Shown here in pieces: positions 24,138 through 33,716 of a stretch of DNA of 64,000 bases. Every line of letters starts with the position of its first letter. Position 1 is the first letter of the stretch. This stretch comes from JBCCQH01 sp039024435 (GTDB lineage: Bacteria; Bacteroidota; Bacteroidia; J057; JADKCL01): NCBI GenBank assembly GCA_039024435.1, contig JBCCQH010000011.1, positions 1 to 64,000 of the forward strand, read 5' to 3'. A program made the translations under genes and the position numbers. Under the pieces are notes generated by a model. That model saw nothing but the letters and a program-made list of their open reading frames with translations, did not search any database and had not been told where the DNA came from.

Positions 24138-24935
24138 ATGGCCGAATCCCGCCGGAACCGCTACCAAGCATTGATCGAAAAAATCTTCTTCGACCACTAC
24201 ACGCCGGGGCGGGAGCAGTTTGAGTTTCACCGATCCGAGTTCGCCCCCGCCGCCATTGCCCTCGCCATCGCGTTGCCAAAAAACCTCGGCGATGTCATTT
24301 ACTCGGTCCGCTACCGCACGCCGCTTCCGGCCTCGATTCGCGATACCGAACCCGCCGGCAAAGAATGGATCATCGACGGAGCGGGCCGCGCCAAATACCA
24401 GTTCCGCCTCGTAGCGATCAACCGCATCGTCCCGAATCCCGAACTTCGGGCAGTGAAAATTCCGGATGCGACGCCGGAAATCATCGCGGCCCACGCCCTC
24501 TCGGACGAACAGGCGCTCCTCGCCAAGGTCCGCTACAACCGCCTCATCGACATCTTCCTGGGCATGGCCTGCTATTCGCTGCAAAACCACCTCCGGACCA
24601 CGGTCAAAGATATCGGGCAGATCGAGATCGATGAGATTTACGTCGGCGTCGATGCCCAAGGCCGCCAATACATCGTTCCGGTCCAGGCCAAAAGCGGGAA
24701 AGATCAACTGGCGACGGTGCAGACGAAACAGGACCTGGCTTGCTGCGCGGAAAAGTTTCCCGATCTCATTTGCCGGCCGATCAGCGCACAATTCATCGAG
24801 GACGACCTCATCGCGGTTTTTGAGTTGGCGATGGAAAACCAAACGATCAAAATCGTACAGGAACGGCACTATCACTTGGTTCCCAGCCGATTCATTTCGT
24901 CAGCGGACCTGCGGGGCTACCGCAACCCTTCCTGA
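24138..24935 (+). CDS. Probable type II restriction endonuclease, PD-(D/E)XK fold
   Basis: A 265-residue soluble protein directly downstream of a cytosine-C5 methyltransferase. Residues ~161-190 read QIEIDEIYVGV...YIVPVQAKSGKDQ, a D/E-(X)n-QxK arrangement (D165/E166, Q183, K185) that fits the PD-(D/E)XK nuclease core with Gln in place of the middle acidic residue, as in several restriction enzymes. The rest does not resemble a family I can name. It presumably cuts the sequence protected by the methyltransferase. The palindromic repeat between the two genes may affect their coupling. Confidence 0.7.
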   Translation: MAESRRNRYQALIEKIFFDHYTPGREQFEFHRSEFAPAAIALAIALPKNLGDVIYSVRYRTPLPASIRDTEPAGKEWIIDGAGRAKYQFRLVAINRIVPNPELRAVKIPDATPEIIAAHALSDEQALLAKVRYNRLIDIFLGMACYSLQNHLRTTVKDIGQIEIDEIYVGVDAQGRQYIVPVQAKSGKDQLATVQTKQDLACCAEKFPDLICRPISAQFIEDDLIAVFELAMENQTIKIVQERHYHLVPSRFISSADLRGYRNPS

Positions 24936-25130
24936 ACGCCAAGCTTTCCCCAGCGGGGAAAATATTTCCCCGCACCCGCAACCTTTTCCCCGACCTCTCC
25001 GTAATTCTAACGGTAAATCAATCTGTTTCCATTTCTTGTTTCCCTCCTTTTTCACCCGCCGGGTGACCGTTCGATATTGTCGCCGATTTCTCCAATAGTT
25101 TCTCGAACAACATTTCAAACAACATCCGCC

Positions 25131-27419
25131 ATGAATCATCCATTGTTCAACCGCGTGCTGGGCTTCTGCCTGCTGCTTGTGCTGTCCGCTCCGATGGGCC
25201 TTTTTGCCCAGGCAAATGACGAAGACCGCACCTTGTCCCCCTATTTCCTGGTCAAAAGTGACCGCCCGGGCACCGATCAACTGCCGTTGAAATCCACCAA
25301 TGCTGAAGTCAACATCGCCGGAGTAATCGCCGATGTCGCCGTCACCCAAGTCTACCAAAACGAAGGCTCATCCACCCTGGAAGCCATCTACACCTTTCCC
25401 GCCTCCACCCGAGCTGCCGTTTACGCCATGAAAATGACCATCGGCGACCGCGTCATCGAAGCAAAAATCCGCGAACGCCAAAAGGCCCGCGCCGAATACG
25501 AAGCAGCCAAATCCGAAGGCCGCACCGCTTCTCTGCTCGAACAGGAACGCCCAAATGTTTTCACCATGAACGTCGCCAATATCCAGCCCGGTGATGTCGT
25601 GCAGGTGGAAATGAAATACACCGAATTGCTGATTCCGGAAAATGCCCTCTACGAGTTTGTTTATCCCACAGTGGTCGGCCCCCGCTACCACAGCCCGACC
25701 GCCGAAAGCTCGGCCGACCACGACAAGTTTGTGGCGACGCCCTACCTGCGCAAGGGCGAAAAAGCCCCTTACGACGTGGACATCCAGGTCAATCTGCGCA
25801 CCGGTCTTCCCGTGCAGTCTGTCCACTCGCCCAGCCATCGGGTCAAGGTCGACCACCCCGACCTCAAGTCGGCCGTGGTGAAGCTGACTGCGGAAGAAAC
25901 CAATCCCGGCAACCGCGACTACATCTTGCAGTACCAACTGGCCGGCGGACAAATCGAATCCGGACTGCTGCTCTACGAGCACGAGGACGAAAACTTTTTC
26001 CTGGCCATGGTCCAACCTCCCAAGCGCCCCACCCTTGCCGATATTCCGCCCCGCGAGTACATCTTCATCGTCGACGTATCCGGCTCCATGCGGGGCTATC
26101 CGCTGAACACTTCCAAGCAGTTGTTGCGCAACCTGATCACCAATCTCCGCCCCACCGACCGCTTCAATGTGATCCTGTTTGCCGGCACCAGCGCCCAAAT
26201 GCACGAAGAATCGGTTTTGGCCACCGAAGCGAATGTCGAAAAGGCCATCAACGTCATCGACAGCCAGGAAGGCAGCGGCGCCACCCAGCTTTTGCCCGCC
26301 CTCCAGCGCTCACTGGAGCTCCCCCGGGCCAAAAACCTGTCCCGTTCCTTTGTGATCGTGACCGATGGGTACATCAGCGTGGAACGTCAGGCATTTGACC
26401 TGATCCGCAACAACCTGAACCAAGCCAATTTCTTCCCCTTCGGAATCGGATCGGGCGTAAATCGCTACCTGATCGAAGGCATGGCCCACGTGGGCCAGAG
26501 CACTTCATTTGTCATCGATGGGCAAGTCGGCGCCCAAGCCGCCGCGGAAATATTCCGCAAGTACATCCAAACTCCCGTCTTGACCCAAATCGAATCGCGC
26601 TTCGCCGACTTTGAAGTCTACGACGTGGAGCCGAGCACCCTCCCCGATGTGATGGCCGAGCGCCCGGTACTGATCTACGGAAAATACAAGGGCACCCCCA
26701 AAGGCAAAATCATCATCGGTGGATATTCGGGGGAAAAAACGCACCTCGAAACCATCAACGTGGCCGAATCGCGCCCCAATCCCAAGAATGCCGCGATCCG
26801 CTACCTCTGGGCCCGGGAAAAAATCCGCATGATCGACGACTACAAGTCGGTTCAGAACGGTAGCCAGGCCGAGGCGGAAATCCAGCAGGTCACCGATCTC
26901 GGTCTCAAGTACAACCTCATGACGGCCTACACCTCATTTGTGGCGGTCGACAGCCGCGTGGTCAAGAAAAATGGCAAGCTGGTGACGGTGAAGCAGGCCG
27001 TACCGCTCCCGGAAAACGTGGAAGAAAGCGCCGTGGGCTTCAGCATGGGCACCGAATTGCTGGCTAAGGCCAAGCCTTCCGTCCCCCGCGACCTCACAAC
27101 CATCGCGAAACCCCAAGCCCGTACGATCCAGACCTCGATCTTTACCGTCCAGCTCGGCGCCCAGATTCCGGTGGCCTTCGATGCCTATCTCCAACTCTAC
27201 GGAGCCCTCGGCCTGAACTGCCCGGCCGCAAATGCGGGCACGGAGTACTTCACGGTCAGCCTCGAATTTGATGCGGCGGGGACCATCACCAAGGTAAAGG
27301 TCCGCGGGGCGCATCCCGATTTTGCCCGGTGCCTGGAAAATGCCCTTAGGGCGTGGCCATCCGCACCGCTCGGCGAAGACGACCTCCGAAAGTTCACCTT
27401 CACCGTCACCCTGAATTAA
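25131..27419 (+). CDS. VIT and VWA domain protein with TonB-C-like C-terminus
   Basis: A 762-residue exported protein; ATG at 25131 gives a clean signal peptide ending GLFAQ. Residues ~35-165 form a VIT domain (ITFP-type motif TLEAIYTFPASTRAAVYAMKMTIGDRVIEAKIRERQKARAEYEAA). Residues ~305-480 form a von Willebrand A domain with the metal site DVSGSM (~314-319) and later VTDGYIS. The last ~90 residues (EYFTVSLEFDAAGTITKVKVRG ... FTFTVTLN) resemble the C-terminal fold of energy-transducer or AgmX-type proteins. VIT-VWA proteins usually mediate protein contacts at the surface or in the periplasm. No sortase partner is expected in this phylum. Confidence 0.83.
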   Translation: MNHPLFNRVLGFCLLLVLSAPMGLFAQANDEDRTLSPYFLVKSDRPGTDQLPLKSTNAEVNIAGVIADVAVTQVYQNEGSSTLEAIYTFPASTRAAVYAMKMTIGDRVIEAKIRERQKARAEYEAAKSEGRTASLLEQERPNVFTMNVANIQPGDVVQVEMKYTELLIPENALYEFVYPTVVGPRYHSPTAESSADHDKFVATPYLRKGEKAPYDVDIQVNLRTGLPVQSVHSPSHRVKVDHPDLKSAVVKLTAEETNPGNRDYILQYQLAGGQIESGLLLYEHEDENFFLAMVQPPKRPTLADIPPREYIFIVDVSGSMRGYPLNTSKQLLRNLITNLRPTDRFNVILFAGTSAQMHEESVLATEANVEKAINVIDSQEGSGATQLLPALQRSLELPRAKNLSRSFVIVTDGYISVERQAFDLIRNNLNQANFFPFGIGSGVNRYLIEGMAHVGQSTSFVIDGQVGAQAAAEIFRKYIQTPVLTQIESRFADFEVYDVEPSTLPDVMAERPVLIYGKYKGTPKGKIIIGGYSGEKTHLETINVAESRPNPKNAAIRYLWAREKIRMIDDYKSVQNGSQAEAEIQQVTDLGLKYNLMTAYTSFVAVDSRVVKKNGKLVTVKQAVPLPENVEESAVGFSMGTELLAKAKPSVPRDLTTIAKPQARTIQTSIFTVQLGAQIPVAFDAYLQLYGALGLNCPAANAGTEYFTVSLEFDAAGTITKVKVRGAHPDFARCLENALRAWPSAPLGEDDLRKFTFTVTLN

Positions 27420-27526
27420 ATCGCCACGAAGCATTCCGATCAGGTTACCTACCCCCGGACCGGGCCGGAATGCTTCCCTCTTTGATTATCGCACGCAATC
27501 CGATTCACCACGCTAACCGCACCACC

Positions 27527-28699
27527 ATGACCCAGCGCTCACGCACTCCACGAAATGTTGTTTTTGCCCTGCTCGCAGGGTTGTTCATCCTCGCCATCGT
27601 CGCGAGGGGATTTTTCACTGGCGAAAAGGCGGAGGGGGTGGTTCCCTCCGCCGACGCTGGCCCACCCTTTTCTCCCCCTGCACCCGCGGGGGACCGGGAA
27701 GACATCACCTTTATCCTGGGGGAAGACTCCGGCCCCACCAATCGCTACTACACCAATGCCCGCGCCTACTACGAATCCCATCCCGATGCCCGCACCGAGC
27801 ACCTGGTGACGCACTTGCGTTCTCTGCTGGGCGTCCGCGATTACCTGGAATCGCATCCACCGGCAAACGGTCACCCCTGGGGACGGATCAATCTCGTGGT
27901 CCACAGCAATGAATGGACCGGCATGGAGACCCCCGTGCTCCCGGGCGGCAAGCGTTCCGATGCTCCCAAAATTCAGGCAGCCATCGATCAAGGGTACTTT
28001 CCGCCGATTGTGGATGCCTTGATCGACCAAAAAACAGAAATAGTGGTGTTTGGCTGTGCCCTGGGGCGCGACGAAACCATCCTTCACACCCTCCGCGCAG
28101 CCTTTGGGGGAGCCGAAGGCGACCCGGAACGGCCCCAGGTACGCTCTTCCCGCTACTTCATCAATTACCTTTCCGAGTGGGTGGGCGGGCGTCCCCACTC
28201 CTGCCGGCGGCTGCTGACCGATTTTCGCTACGCATTTTATCCCACCGGATACCGACCTGCCGACTACCAACTGGTGGATCAGTTGCAGCGGTCCTATCCC
28301 AATGATTCAATGGCCTACTCCGGAGCCCTGGCCCGAAAGGCGCCCCGCTTTGCCGGGGACAGCTACCACCACACCTTTCGCGTTCCGATTGTAAAAGTCG
28401 TGCTGTACGAGCGTCCCGAGGACCGCCCCGATTTCAGCACCGAAACCGCCCGTTCCGCCTGGTTTGCCCAGCAAACCGACCTGGACAGCGTGTTTTCCGC
28501 CTACCAGCTCACCAAGGAGCAATTCACCTGGACCTACCAAAAAATCCGCTACGAAGTGGCACCCGGCGAAAAAGTCCCCGCCGTCAAACTGATCGGTCTC
28601 TGCGACGTGGTCTGCATTCTCCAGCCCCTCCAAGACCCCCAGGGCCACCTCATCGACCCCAATCCCGACGATCTCCGTTTTTTTGCAAGCACGGATTGA
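27527..28699 (+). CDS. Single-pass membrane protein of unknown function
   Basis: A 390-residue protein; ATG at 27527 places one hydrophobic helix (NVVFALLAGLFILAIVARGFF) at residues ~11-31, followed by a Pro-rich linker and a soluble domain of ~330 residues. Motifs such as GRINLVVHSNEWTGMETPVLPGG and EIVVFGCALGRDETILHTLRAAFGG suggest an alpha/beta fold that senses or processes something, but I do not recognise the family. It lies 107 nt downstream of the VIT/VWA gene on the same strand and may be co-transcribed with it. Confidence 0.65.
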   Translation: MTQRSRTPRNVVFALLAGLFILAIVARGFFTGEKAEGVVPSADAGPPFSPPAPAGDREDITFILGEDSGPTNRYYTNARAYYESHPDARTEHLVTHLRSLLGVRDYLESHPPANGHPWGRINLVVHSNEWTGMETPVLPGGKRSDAPKIQAAIDQGYFPPIVDALIDQKTEIVVFGCALGRDETILHTLRAAFGGAEGDPERPQVRSSRYFINYLSEWVGGRPHSCRRLLTDFRYAFYPTGYRPADYQLVDQLQRSYPNDSMAYSGALARKAPRFAGDSYHHTFRVPIVKVVLYERPEDRPDFSTETARSAWFAQQTDLDSVFSAYQLTKEQFTWTYQKIRYEVAPGEKVPAVKLIGLCDVVCILQPLQDPQGHLIDPNPDDLRFFASTD

Positions 28700-28783
28700 C
28701 TTCGGATGGGATGATTTTCGATGGGTCGCTCAGAGCGGCAAAAGATCAGAAATCAAAAATCTGCTCATTGGAAATTGACCATT

Positions 28784-31700
28784 TCACTGATGGCTATGCC
28801 CCGTGCAACCGCACTTGCCTTCGATGAAGCTTTGGGTTTCTTCGTGCCAGGGGAAGTTGTCGTTGCCGCGGGCGAGCTCCCAGAAGAAAGGCTGCCGCTT
28901 GCGCGGGCGATTGCCGATTTCGTCCATCGTTGCCGCATCGTACAGCCGACCGTTCATCATCACCATATTCACCGATTCGGTGTGGCGGATGTTGTCCAAG
29001 GGGTTTTTGTCCAACACCACCAAATCGGCGAGCTTGCCCGGCTCCAGTGAGCCGATGTCCTGGTCCATCCCAATATACTCGGCGCCCCAGAGCGTGCCCG
29101 CCCGCAAAGCTTCGTGGTTCGTGAAGCCGCCTTGCTGAATCATCCAGAGCTCCCAGTGCGCCCCCAAACCATGCAACTGCCCGTGGGCGCCCAACTGCAC
29201 CTTGGTGCCCCCATCGGCAATCTTTTTTGCGCCTTCTGCATTGCCAAAGTGCCCAAAATCATCGTCCGGAATCATCATCCGGCGCATCGAGCGCGAATCA
29301 ATGATCCGCCGCGGATAGTAAGTCAGCAAGCGTTCATTTTTCCAGACCTCCGTCTTCTGATACCAATAGTTTTCGCCCCAGATTCCACCGTAACCCACGA
29401 TCAAGGTCGGCGTGTAACCCGTCTTGGAGCCGCCCCAGAACTTGACCACATCGTCGTATACGGGATACACCGGAATAGAATGCTCCACTCCGGTGTGGCC
29501 ATCCTGAATCATAGTCATGTTGTGGTAGAAAAACGATCCCCCCTCGGGATAGACCATCATTTCCAGTTCGCGGGCAGCCTGCATGACTTGCTGCCGCTGG
29601 TTGCGACGGGGCTGGTTGTAGCTTTTGACGGAAAATGCCCCCACCGCTTTCATGCGCCGCAGGTGGGAACGGGCATCGTCCAAGCTGTTCACCACCGCCT
29701 TAAAATCGCCATCCGCCCCGTAGAGGATCGTCCCCGTCGAATAAATCCGCGGTCCGACGAGCAAACCCGCCTTGACCATTTCGCTCTGCGTAAACACCAT
29801 TTCCGTGTTCGAGCTGGGATCGTGGGTCGTGGTGACCCCGTAGGCAACACTTGCGTGGTAGGACCACTGCTGCTGCGGCGAAATCCCGTTCCAACTGTTG
29901 CCCAAATGCGCGTGGACGTCCACCAGGCCGGGAATGATCGTTTTACCGCTGGCATCCACTTCAAAGGCGTCCTTGGGCAGTTTGACTTCCCCGGAAGCCC
30001 CCACCGCTACGATGCGATTGCCTTCTACCACCAGATCACCGTTTTCGAAAATTTCGTCGCCTTTCATCGTTACGATCCGTGCGCCCTTGAACACAACCTT
30101 GCCTTCCGGCACGTCCGTCGTAAGGGTCAGGCCCACATTGATGCCCACACTGTCCACCGGCGGGAGACTGTCCGGACTCCCCGGCAAAAAGGTAAAGCAC
30201 GCGTCCAGCTCCCGCTGGAAATACTCCGCACCGAGCATCCAGTGCAGCGCCTTGCTGTCCCCCGACCAGTGCAGACTGGTGCCCGCATCGCGCGTCACCC
30301 GAAAAACCGGATAGCTTTTGGAACTTTTGTTCAGGTCCACGGCCTTGCCCGTCTGGGGAAATGCCGCTACGTAAGCATTGTACAGCTCAGTAAATGCAAT
30401 CCAGTTGCCGTCGGGACTCGGCACAAAATCGCGGGCGTACTTGGCGGAAAAGTGCTTCTTTTCCCCATTGCCGTCCAGATCAACACTCTTAAAGGACTTC
30501 CGGAGGCCGCCCCCATCGGTAAAGAAGATGCGCTTTCCGTCGGGGCTGAAAAAGGGATTGTAGCCGTGATCGATCACCCGCTTGATCTGCTGATCGGCTA
30601 CGTGGTACACGTACAGACCGGTCCGGGTCGAGTGGGCGTAACCGAGCTGAGTCGTCCCGGAACCTCGCTCAAAAACGATCATTTTGCCGTCCGCCGAGAA
30701 GCGGGGACTGCGGTAAAATCCTTTTTCCGTGCTGATGACCGATTTACTGCCACTCGTGAGGTCGTGCAGCACCACCGCACCGTGCGCCTCATCCCTCCAG
30801 GTGGTGTAGACCAGTTGGTCACCGGAGGGCGAAAACGCGGGATAATATTCGTGCTGCGCCGCATCAGCATTCAATCGTTCCGGTTTCCCTTTGGGCAGCT
30901 TTTTCTGGTAAAGGTGCCCCACCGCACTAAAAACCAAAGTTTTTCCGTCCGGCGAGGTCGTTGCGTGCCGAATCATCTTTGCGTTGAAGGTTTTTGGGCT
31001 GACCTCTTGCGGGAACTTGACCGCTTCAGCAATCGTGTGCTTGACTGCGGCTTCAAAAGGGATGTTTTTTGCTTCGAGGGATTCGAGGCTGACCCGCCAA
31101 AATTTCCCCTCCGCGTAAATCACAACTTCCCGGCTGTCCGGCATCCACTGGAAGCCCGGATACACGCCAAAAGTCGCCCAGGTCTCTTGCTGGTCTTTCA
31201 CCAAGCGATCAAAAATGGGAAACTCCTCCCCCGTCGCCAAATCACGGATGTAAAGCACCGATTTCAGGCGGACCCGCCGCACAAAAGCCAAGTATTTTCC
31301 GTCCGGGGACGGCTGCGGCCGTACCGCACCGCCCGGTCCGCCCGTCACCGCCTCCAGCTCACCCGACTTGAGGTCGTAGCGGCGAATCGCGTAAATCTGC
31401 CCGTGCGGATTTTTGTTGTAGGTAAAGTATCCCGCACCATCCATGTCCTCGCTGAAGTAGACATACTGGCCATCCGGCGAAAAAATCGGCTCTCCAGCAT
31501 CCTGCTGGTCGTTTTTCCGCTTGGTGAGCTGCATTCCCGCCCCACCCGTGATGTGGTACATCCACATTTCACCGGCTCCCAGCGACCGCGTTCCCGTGTA
31601 GTGCTTGCGCGCCACAAAGTAATCCCCCGAGGGATGCCAGGACGCATTGTTGAGGAGGCGGAAGTTTTCCTTGGTGATCTGCTTCTTGTCCGAGCCATCC

Positions 31701-32065
31701 CGGCCCATGATCCAGATATTGTCCGCTCCCCCCCGATCCGAAGTAAACAGCAATTGCTCACCGTCGGGACTGAAACGCGGTTGCACCTCCCAGGCCATTC
31801 CCCGGGCAATGCAGCGGGCTTTGCCCCCGGAAATCGGCATGGTGTAGATATCTCCCAGCAAATCAAAGGCGATTTCCTTGCCATCCGGACTCACGTCCAG
31901 ATTCATCCAGGTGCCTTCATCGGTGGTAAATTCAAGTTCCGAGGCCGGACCGTGGGGATCATCCACGTTCCATTTTTCGTCCTTCTGGGCCATGCCCGTG
32001 AGCGGCAACCACAATCCGGCCGCCAACAGAAATGCGCCTATCCAGCGCGAAGTCGAGTACTTCAT
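28784..32065 (-). CDS. Exported beta-propeller (PD40/TolB-like) fused to amidohydrolase
   Basis: A 1093-residue protein with a signal peptide (MKYSTSRWIGAFLLAAGLWL ... GMAQ); ATG at 32065 chosen, 32074 also possible. The first ~640 mature residues form PD40-type propeller blades (repeated 'FSPDGQ.L.FTSDR'-like units). From ~residue 690 it is an amidohydrolase: HAH at ~717-719 in IIPGLVDVHAHLG, further His in GHTGVEHS and LGAHGQLHGLG, and the closing GSLEPGKLADLVVLDKNPL. The protein ends CGCTGHSHQ, a possible extra metal ligand set. Such fusions are known in Bacteroidota as putative peptidases or cyclic-imide hydrolases; substrate unknown. The gene stands alone, divergent from the HAD gene. 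Confidence 0.85.
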   Translation of the reverse strand: MKYSTSRWIGAFLLAAGLWLPLTGMAQKDEKWNVDDPHGPASELEFTTDEGTWMNLDVSPDGKEIAFDLLGDIYTMPISGGKARCIARGMAWEVQPRFSPDGEQLLFTSDRGGADNIWIMGRDGSDKKQITKENFRLLNNASWHPSGDYFVARKHYTGTRSLGAGEMWMYHITGGAGMQLTKRKNDQQDAGEPIFSPDGQYVYFSEDMDGAGYFTYNKNPHGQIYAIRRYDLKSGELEAVTGGPGGAVRPQPSPDGKYLAFVRRVRLKSVLYIRDLATGEEFPIFDRLVKDQQETWATFGVYPGFQWMPDSREVVIYAEGKFWRVSLESLEAKNIPFEAAVKHTIAEAVKFPQEVSPKTFNAKMIRHATTSPDGKTLVFSAVGHLYQKKLPKGKPERLNADAAQHEYYPAFSPSGDQLVYTTWRDEAHGAVVLHDLTSGSKSVISTEKGFYRSPRFSADGKMIVFERGSGTTQLGYAHSTRTGLYVYHVADQQIKRVIDHGYNPFFSPDGKRIFFTDGGGLRKSFKSVDLDGNGEKKHFSAKYARDFVPSPDGNWIAFTELYNAYVAAFPQTGKAVDLNKSSKSYPVFRVTRDAGTSLHWSGDSKALHWMLGAEYFQRELDACFTFLPGSPDSLPPVDSVGINVGLTLTTDVPEGKVVFKGARIVTMKGDEIFENGDLVVEGNRIVAVGASGEVKLPKDAFEVDASGKTIIPGLVDVHAHLGNSWNGISPQQQWSYHASVAYGVTTTHDPSSNTEMVFTQSEMVKAGLLVGPRIYSTGTILYGADGDFKAVVNSLDDARSHLRRMKAVGAFSVKSYNQPRRNQRQQVMQAARELEMMVYPEGGSFFYHNMTMIQDGHTGVEHSIPVYPVYDDVVKFWGGSKTGYTPTLIVGYGGIWGENYWYQKTEVWKNERLLTYYPRRIIDSRSMRRMMIPDDDFGHFGNAEGAKKIADGGTKVQLGAHGQLHGLGAHWELWMIQQGGFTNHEALRAGTLWGAEYIGMDQDIGSLEPGKLADLVVLDKNPLDNIRHTESVNMVMMNGRLYDAATMDEIGNRPRKRQPFFWELARGNDNFPWHEETQSFIEGKCGCTGHSHQ

Positions 32066-32229
32066 CCCGTGCATATTTTTGAATTCCCCGCAAGGTATAG
32101 CGCAATCGGGCGTTTTGCAATTCTCGCTAGTCGTCGGGGGAGGTTGGTTTCCCCCGCCCTCTTGTACCCGCTCCTTGTACAGCAATAGTTTTCCTCTCCT
32201 ACCGTTCACCGGATCGTCTTCACCTTCCT

Positions 32230-32237
32230 TACCTTTG
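32230..32237 (+). promoter_or_regulatory. Consensus -7 element (TACCTTTG), probable leaderless promoter
   Basis: Exact TAnnTTTG ending 5 nt before the ATG at 32243. The transcript would begin at the start codon of the HAD phosphatase gene. No clear -33 element is seen. Confidence 0.5.
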
Positions 32238-32242
32238 CCCCC

Positions 32243-32893
32243 ATGCAAGCCGCAATCTTCGACATGGACGGCCTCCTGGTCGATACCGAACCGTTTTGGC
32301 AGGATGCCGAACTCAAAGTATTTCCCACCGTAGGGGTGCCTCTGCAACGCAAGATGTGCCTGGCAACCATCGGATTGCGCATCGACGAAGTGGTCGCCCA
32401 CTGGTACGCGCAGTACCCCTGGACCGGCAAGTCCCAGGAACAGGTCGCCCAGGAAATTCTGGAAGAAGTCGCCGCCGCGGTTCGGGAACGCGGTACGCTG
32501 CTTTCGGGCGCCCGGGAAGCCATTGACTTGGCGCGGAATCAGGGCTTGCGCACAGCCCTGGCGTCATCGAGTGCCAAGTACCTGATCCGAAACGTCCTTC
32601 AAACCTTTGATCTGGAAGATGAATTCGAAATGTTCCGTTCCGCCGAAGACGATGCCTACGGCAAACCCCACCCCGCCGTCTTCCTCCGAACCGCCGCCGA
32701 CCTCGGCATTCACCCGACCCAGTGTGTCGTCCTCGAAGATTCCTACCATGGACTGCTAGCCGCCAAAGCCGCCCGGATGCGCGCCATCGCCGTTCCCGAA
32801 GCCCACAGTGCCCAAGATCCCCGCTTTGTGATCGCCGATGTCCGCCTGACCAATCTGACCGAATTGACCGGGGCTCACCTGACCGGCCTGTAA
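32243..32893 (+). CDS. HAD-family sugar phosphatase (YniC/HxpB-like)
   Basis: A 216-residue cytoplasmic phosphatase. Motif I is FDMDGLLVDTEP (nucleophile Asp7, acid/base Asp9); motif II lies in ALASSSAKYLI; motifs III/IV in GKPHPAVFLRTAADLGIHPTQCVVLEDSYHG. The cap domain sits between motifs I and II as in beta-phosphoglucomutase-like HAD proteins. It closely follows the pattern of 2-deoxyglucose-6-phosphate/hexitol phosphatases. Probably transcribed alone from the promoter ending at 32237. Confidence 0.88.
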   Translation: MQAAIFDMDGLLVDTEPFWQDAELKVFPTVGVPLQRKMCLATIGLRIDEVVAHWYAQYPWTGKSQEQVAQEILEEVAAAVRERGTLLSGAREAIDLARNQGLRTALASSSAKYLIRNVLQTFDLEDEFEMFRSAEDDAYGKPHPAVFLRTAADLGIHPTQCVVLEDSYHGLLAAKAARMRAIAVPEAHSAQDPRFVIADVRLTNLTELTGAHLTGL

Positions 32894-33011
32894 CTCCCCA
32901 CTTGCACCGTCCACCGAAATCCCCTTGTACCGCCCACTTGCAGTGTCACTGCTTCTCCTCCACGTCGCTTTTGCGACACGAGGCCAAAATTTAAATGCTA
33001 AACTTTTTATA

Positions 33012-33035
33012 ATAATAGTTTTACTATTATATTTG
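33012..33035 (+). promoter_or_regulatory. Perfect AT-rich palindrome overlapping a consensus -7 element
   Basis: ATAATAGTTTTACTATTAT (33012-33030) is a perfect 8-3-8 inverted repeat. It overlaps TATATTTG (33028-33035), an exact -7 element reading rightward into a region with no gene but with GC-rich repeat copy 1. A protein bound to the palindrome would block this promoter. Confidence 0.55.
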
Positions 33036-33236
33036 CATTAGTTACAATCCAAACCAATAGCAAACTACCAGATGGCGACTGCTCCACTTGGTCGCCTTTC
33101 TGACGCGAGTGGTGGCAACACGCCGCGAGTAACAATAGAGGATATATATGTTCAAGTAGTTTGGTTTATCAATCATGACGTTTTTTCGGTCGCTCTCTTC
33201 CCCGGGCGGCCGCTTTTTTTCCAATATGTCTATGAA

Positions 33237-33350
33237 GGGCGGCTACCGACACTCCACCGAGGCGTCGGCACCAGGCTGTTCCGGGAGTTCGCGGGGCTCC
33301 GTCCCGCCGTACCGGCGCGACCCCGGCCCCTCCCATCCTTGCCGCAAGGA
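33237..33350 (+). repeat. GC-rich dispersed repeat, copy 1
   Basis: Contains the conserved core GTCGGCACCAGGCTGTTCCG, then gggagttcgcggggctccgtcccgcc, a short hairpin (cgccg-ta-ccggcg) and the end cctcccatccttgccgca. Copies 2 and 3 share this order. The strand given is that of the conserved core. Confidence 0.8.
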
Positions 33351-33627
33351 TAAATTTCCAATTCGCGGAGAGAATTTCCAATTGCTTGATTTCCGATTTC
33401 CAATTCGCGCGTTTGGAACGCGCAATCAACAAAATTTAAAACCGATTTCTTCCCGTAGCCGTGCGGGATCACGCACGGCGAGGGATTGCCCGGGAAGATT
33501 CTTCAATTTCCGAGGTCCACGGGGTTGCAGCCAGAGGGGCAGGCAATCGGGCGCGCAACCAAATTTTCCCATTCTCAAGCCCCAAATCGCGATCAATTTT
33601 GATGTTTTTCGCCGACGCTTCCGCAAA

Positions 33628-33646
33628 TAGATAGTAAAACTATTAT
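33628..33646 (+). promoter_or_regulatory. Degenerate AT-rich palindrome upstream of isocitrate dehydrogenase
   Basis: Its reverse complement matches 33012-33030 at most positions, with the centre ATAGT/ACTAT kept. It lies 30 bp before the isocitrate dehydrogenase -7 element, where an activator or repressor would act. Confidence 0.45.
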
Positions 33647-33675
33647 CGAGGTTTATTAAACATCCCATTTTCCGT

Positions 33676-33683
33676 TAGATTTG
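33676..33683 (+). promoter_or_regulatory. Consensus -7 element (TAGATTTG) for isocitrate dehydrogenase
   Basis: Exact TAnnTTTG, 33 nt before the ATG at 33717. Confidence 0.55.
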
Positions 33684-33716
33684 CAAAAAACTTACTTTAC
33701 AAATACCATCGTACCA

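Larger units (their letters stand above)
32894..33716. other. Long non-coding region between HAD phosphatase and isocitrate dehydrogenase genes
   Basis: About 820 bp with no supported gene. It contains two related AT-rich palindromes (33012-33030 and 33628-33646), two consensus -7 elements, copy 1 of the GC-rich dispersed repeat, and an AATTTCC-rich stretch (33355-33425). Confidence 0.6.

Noticed and set aside
29114..32188. 1024-codon plus-strand open frame
   Set aside because: It is antisense to the propeller-amidohydrolase gene; the product is rich in Arg, His and Val with no domain pattern, an effect of GC-rich codon use.
33072..33353. 93-codon frame covering the GC-rich repeat
   Set aside because: The same peptide fragment appears with all three repeat copies only because the DNA is conserved; surrounding frames do not match and indels break them.
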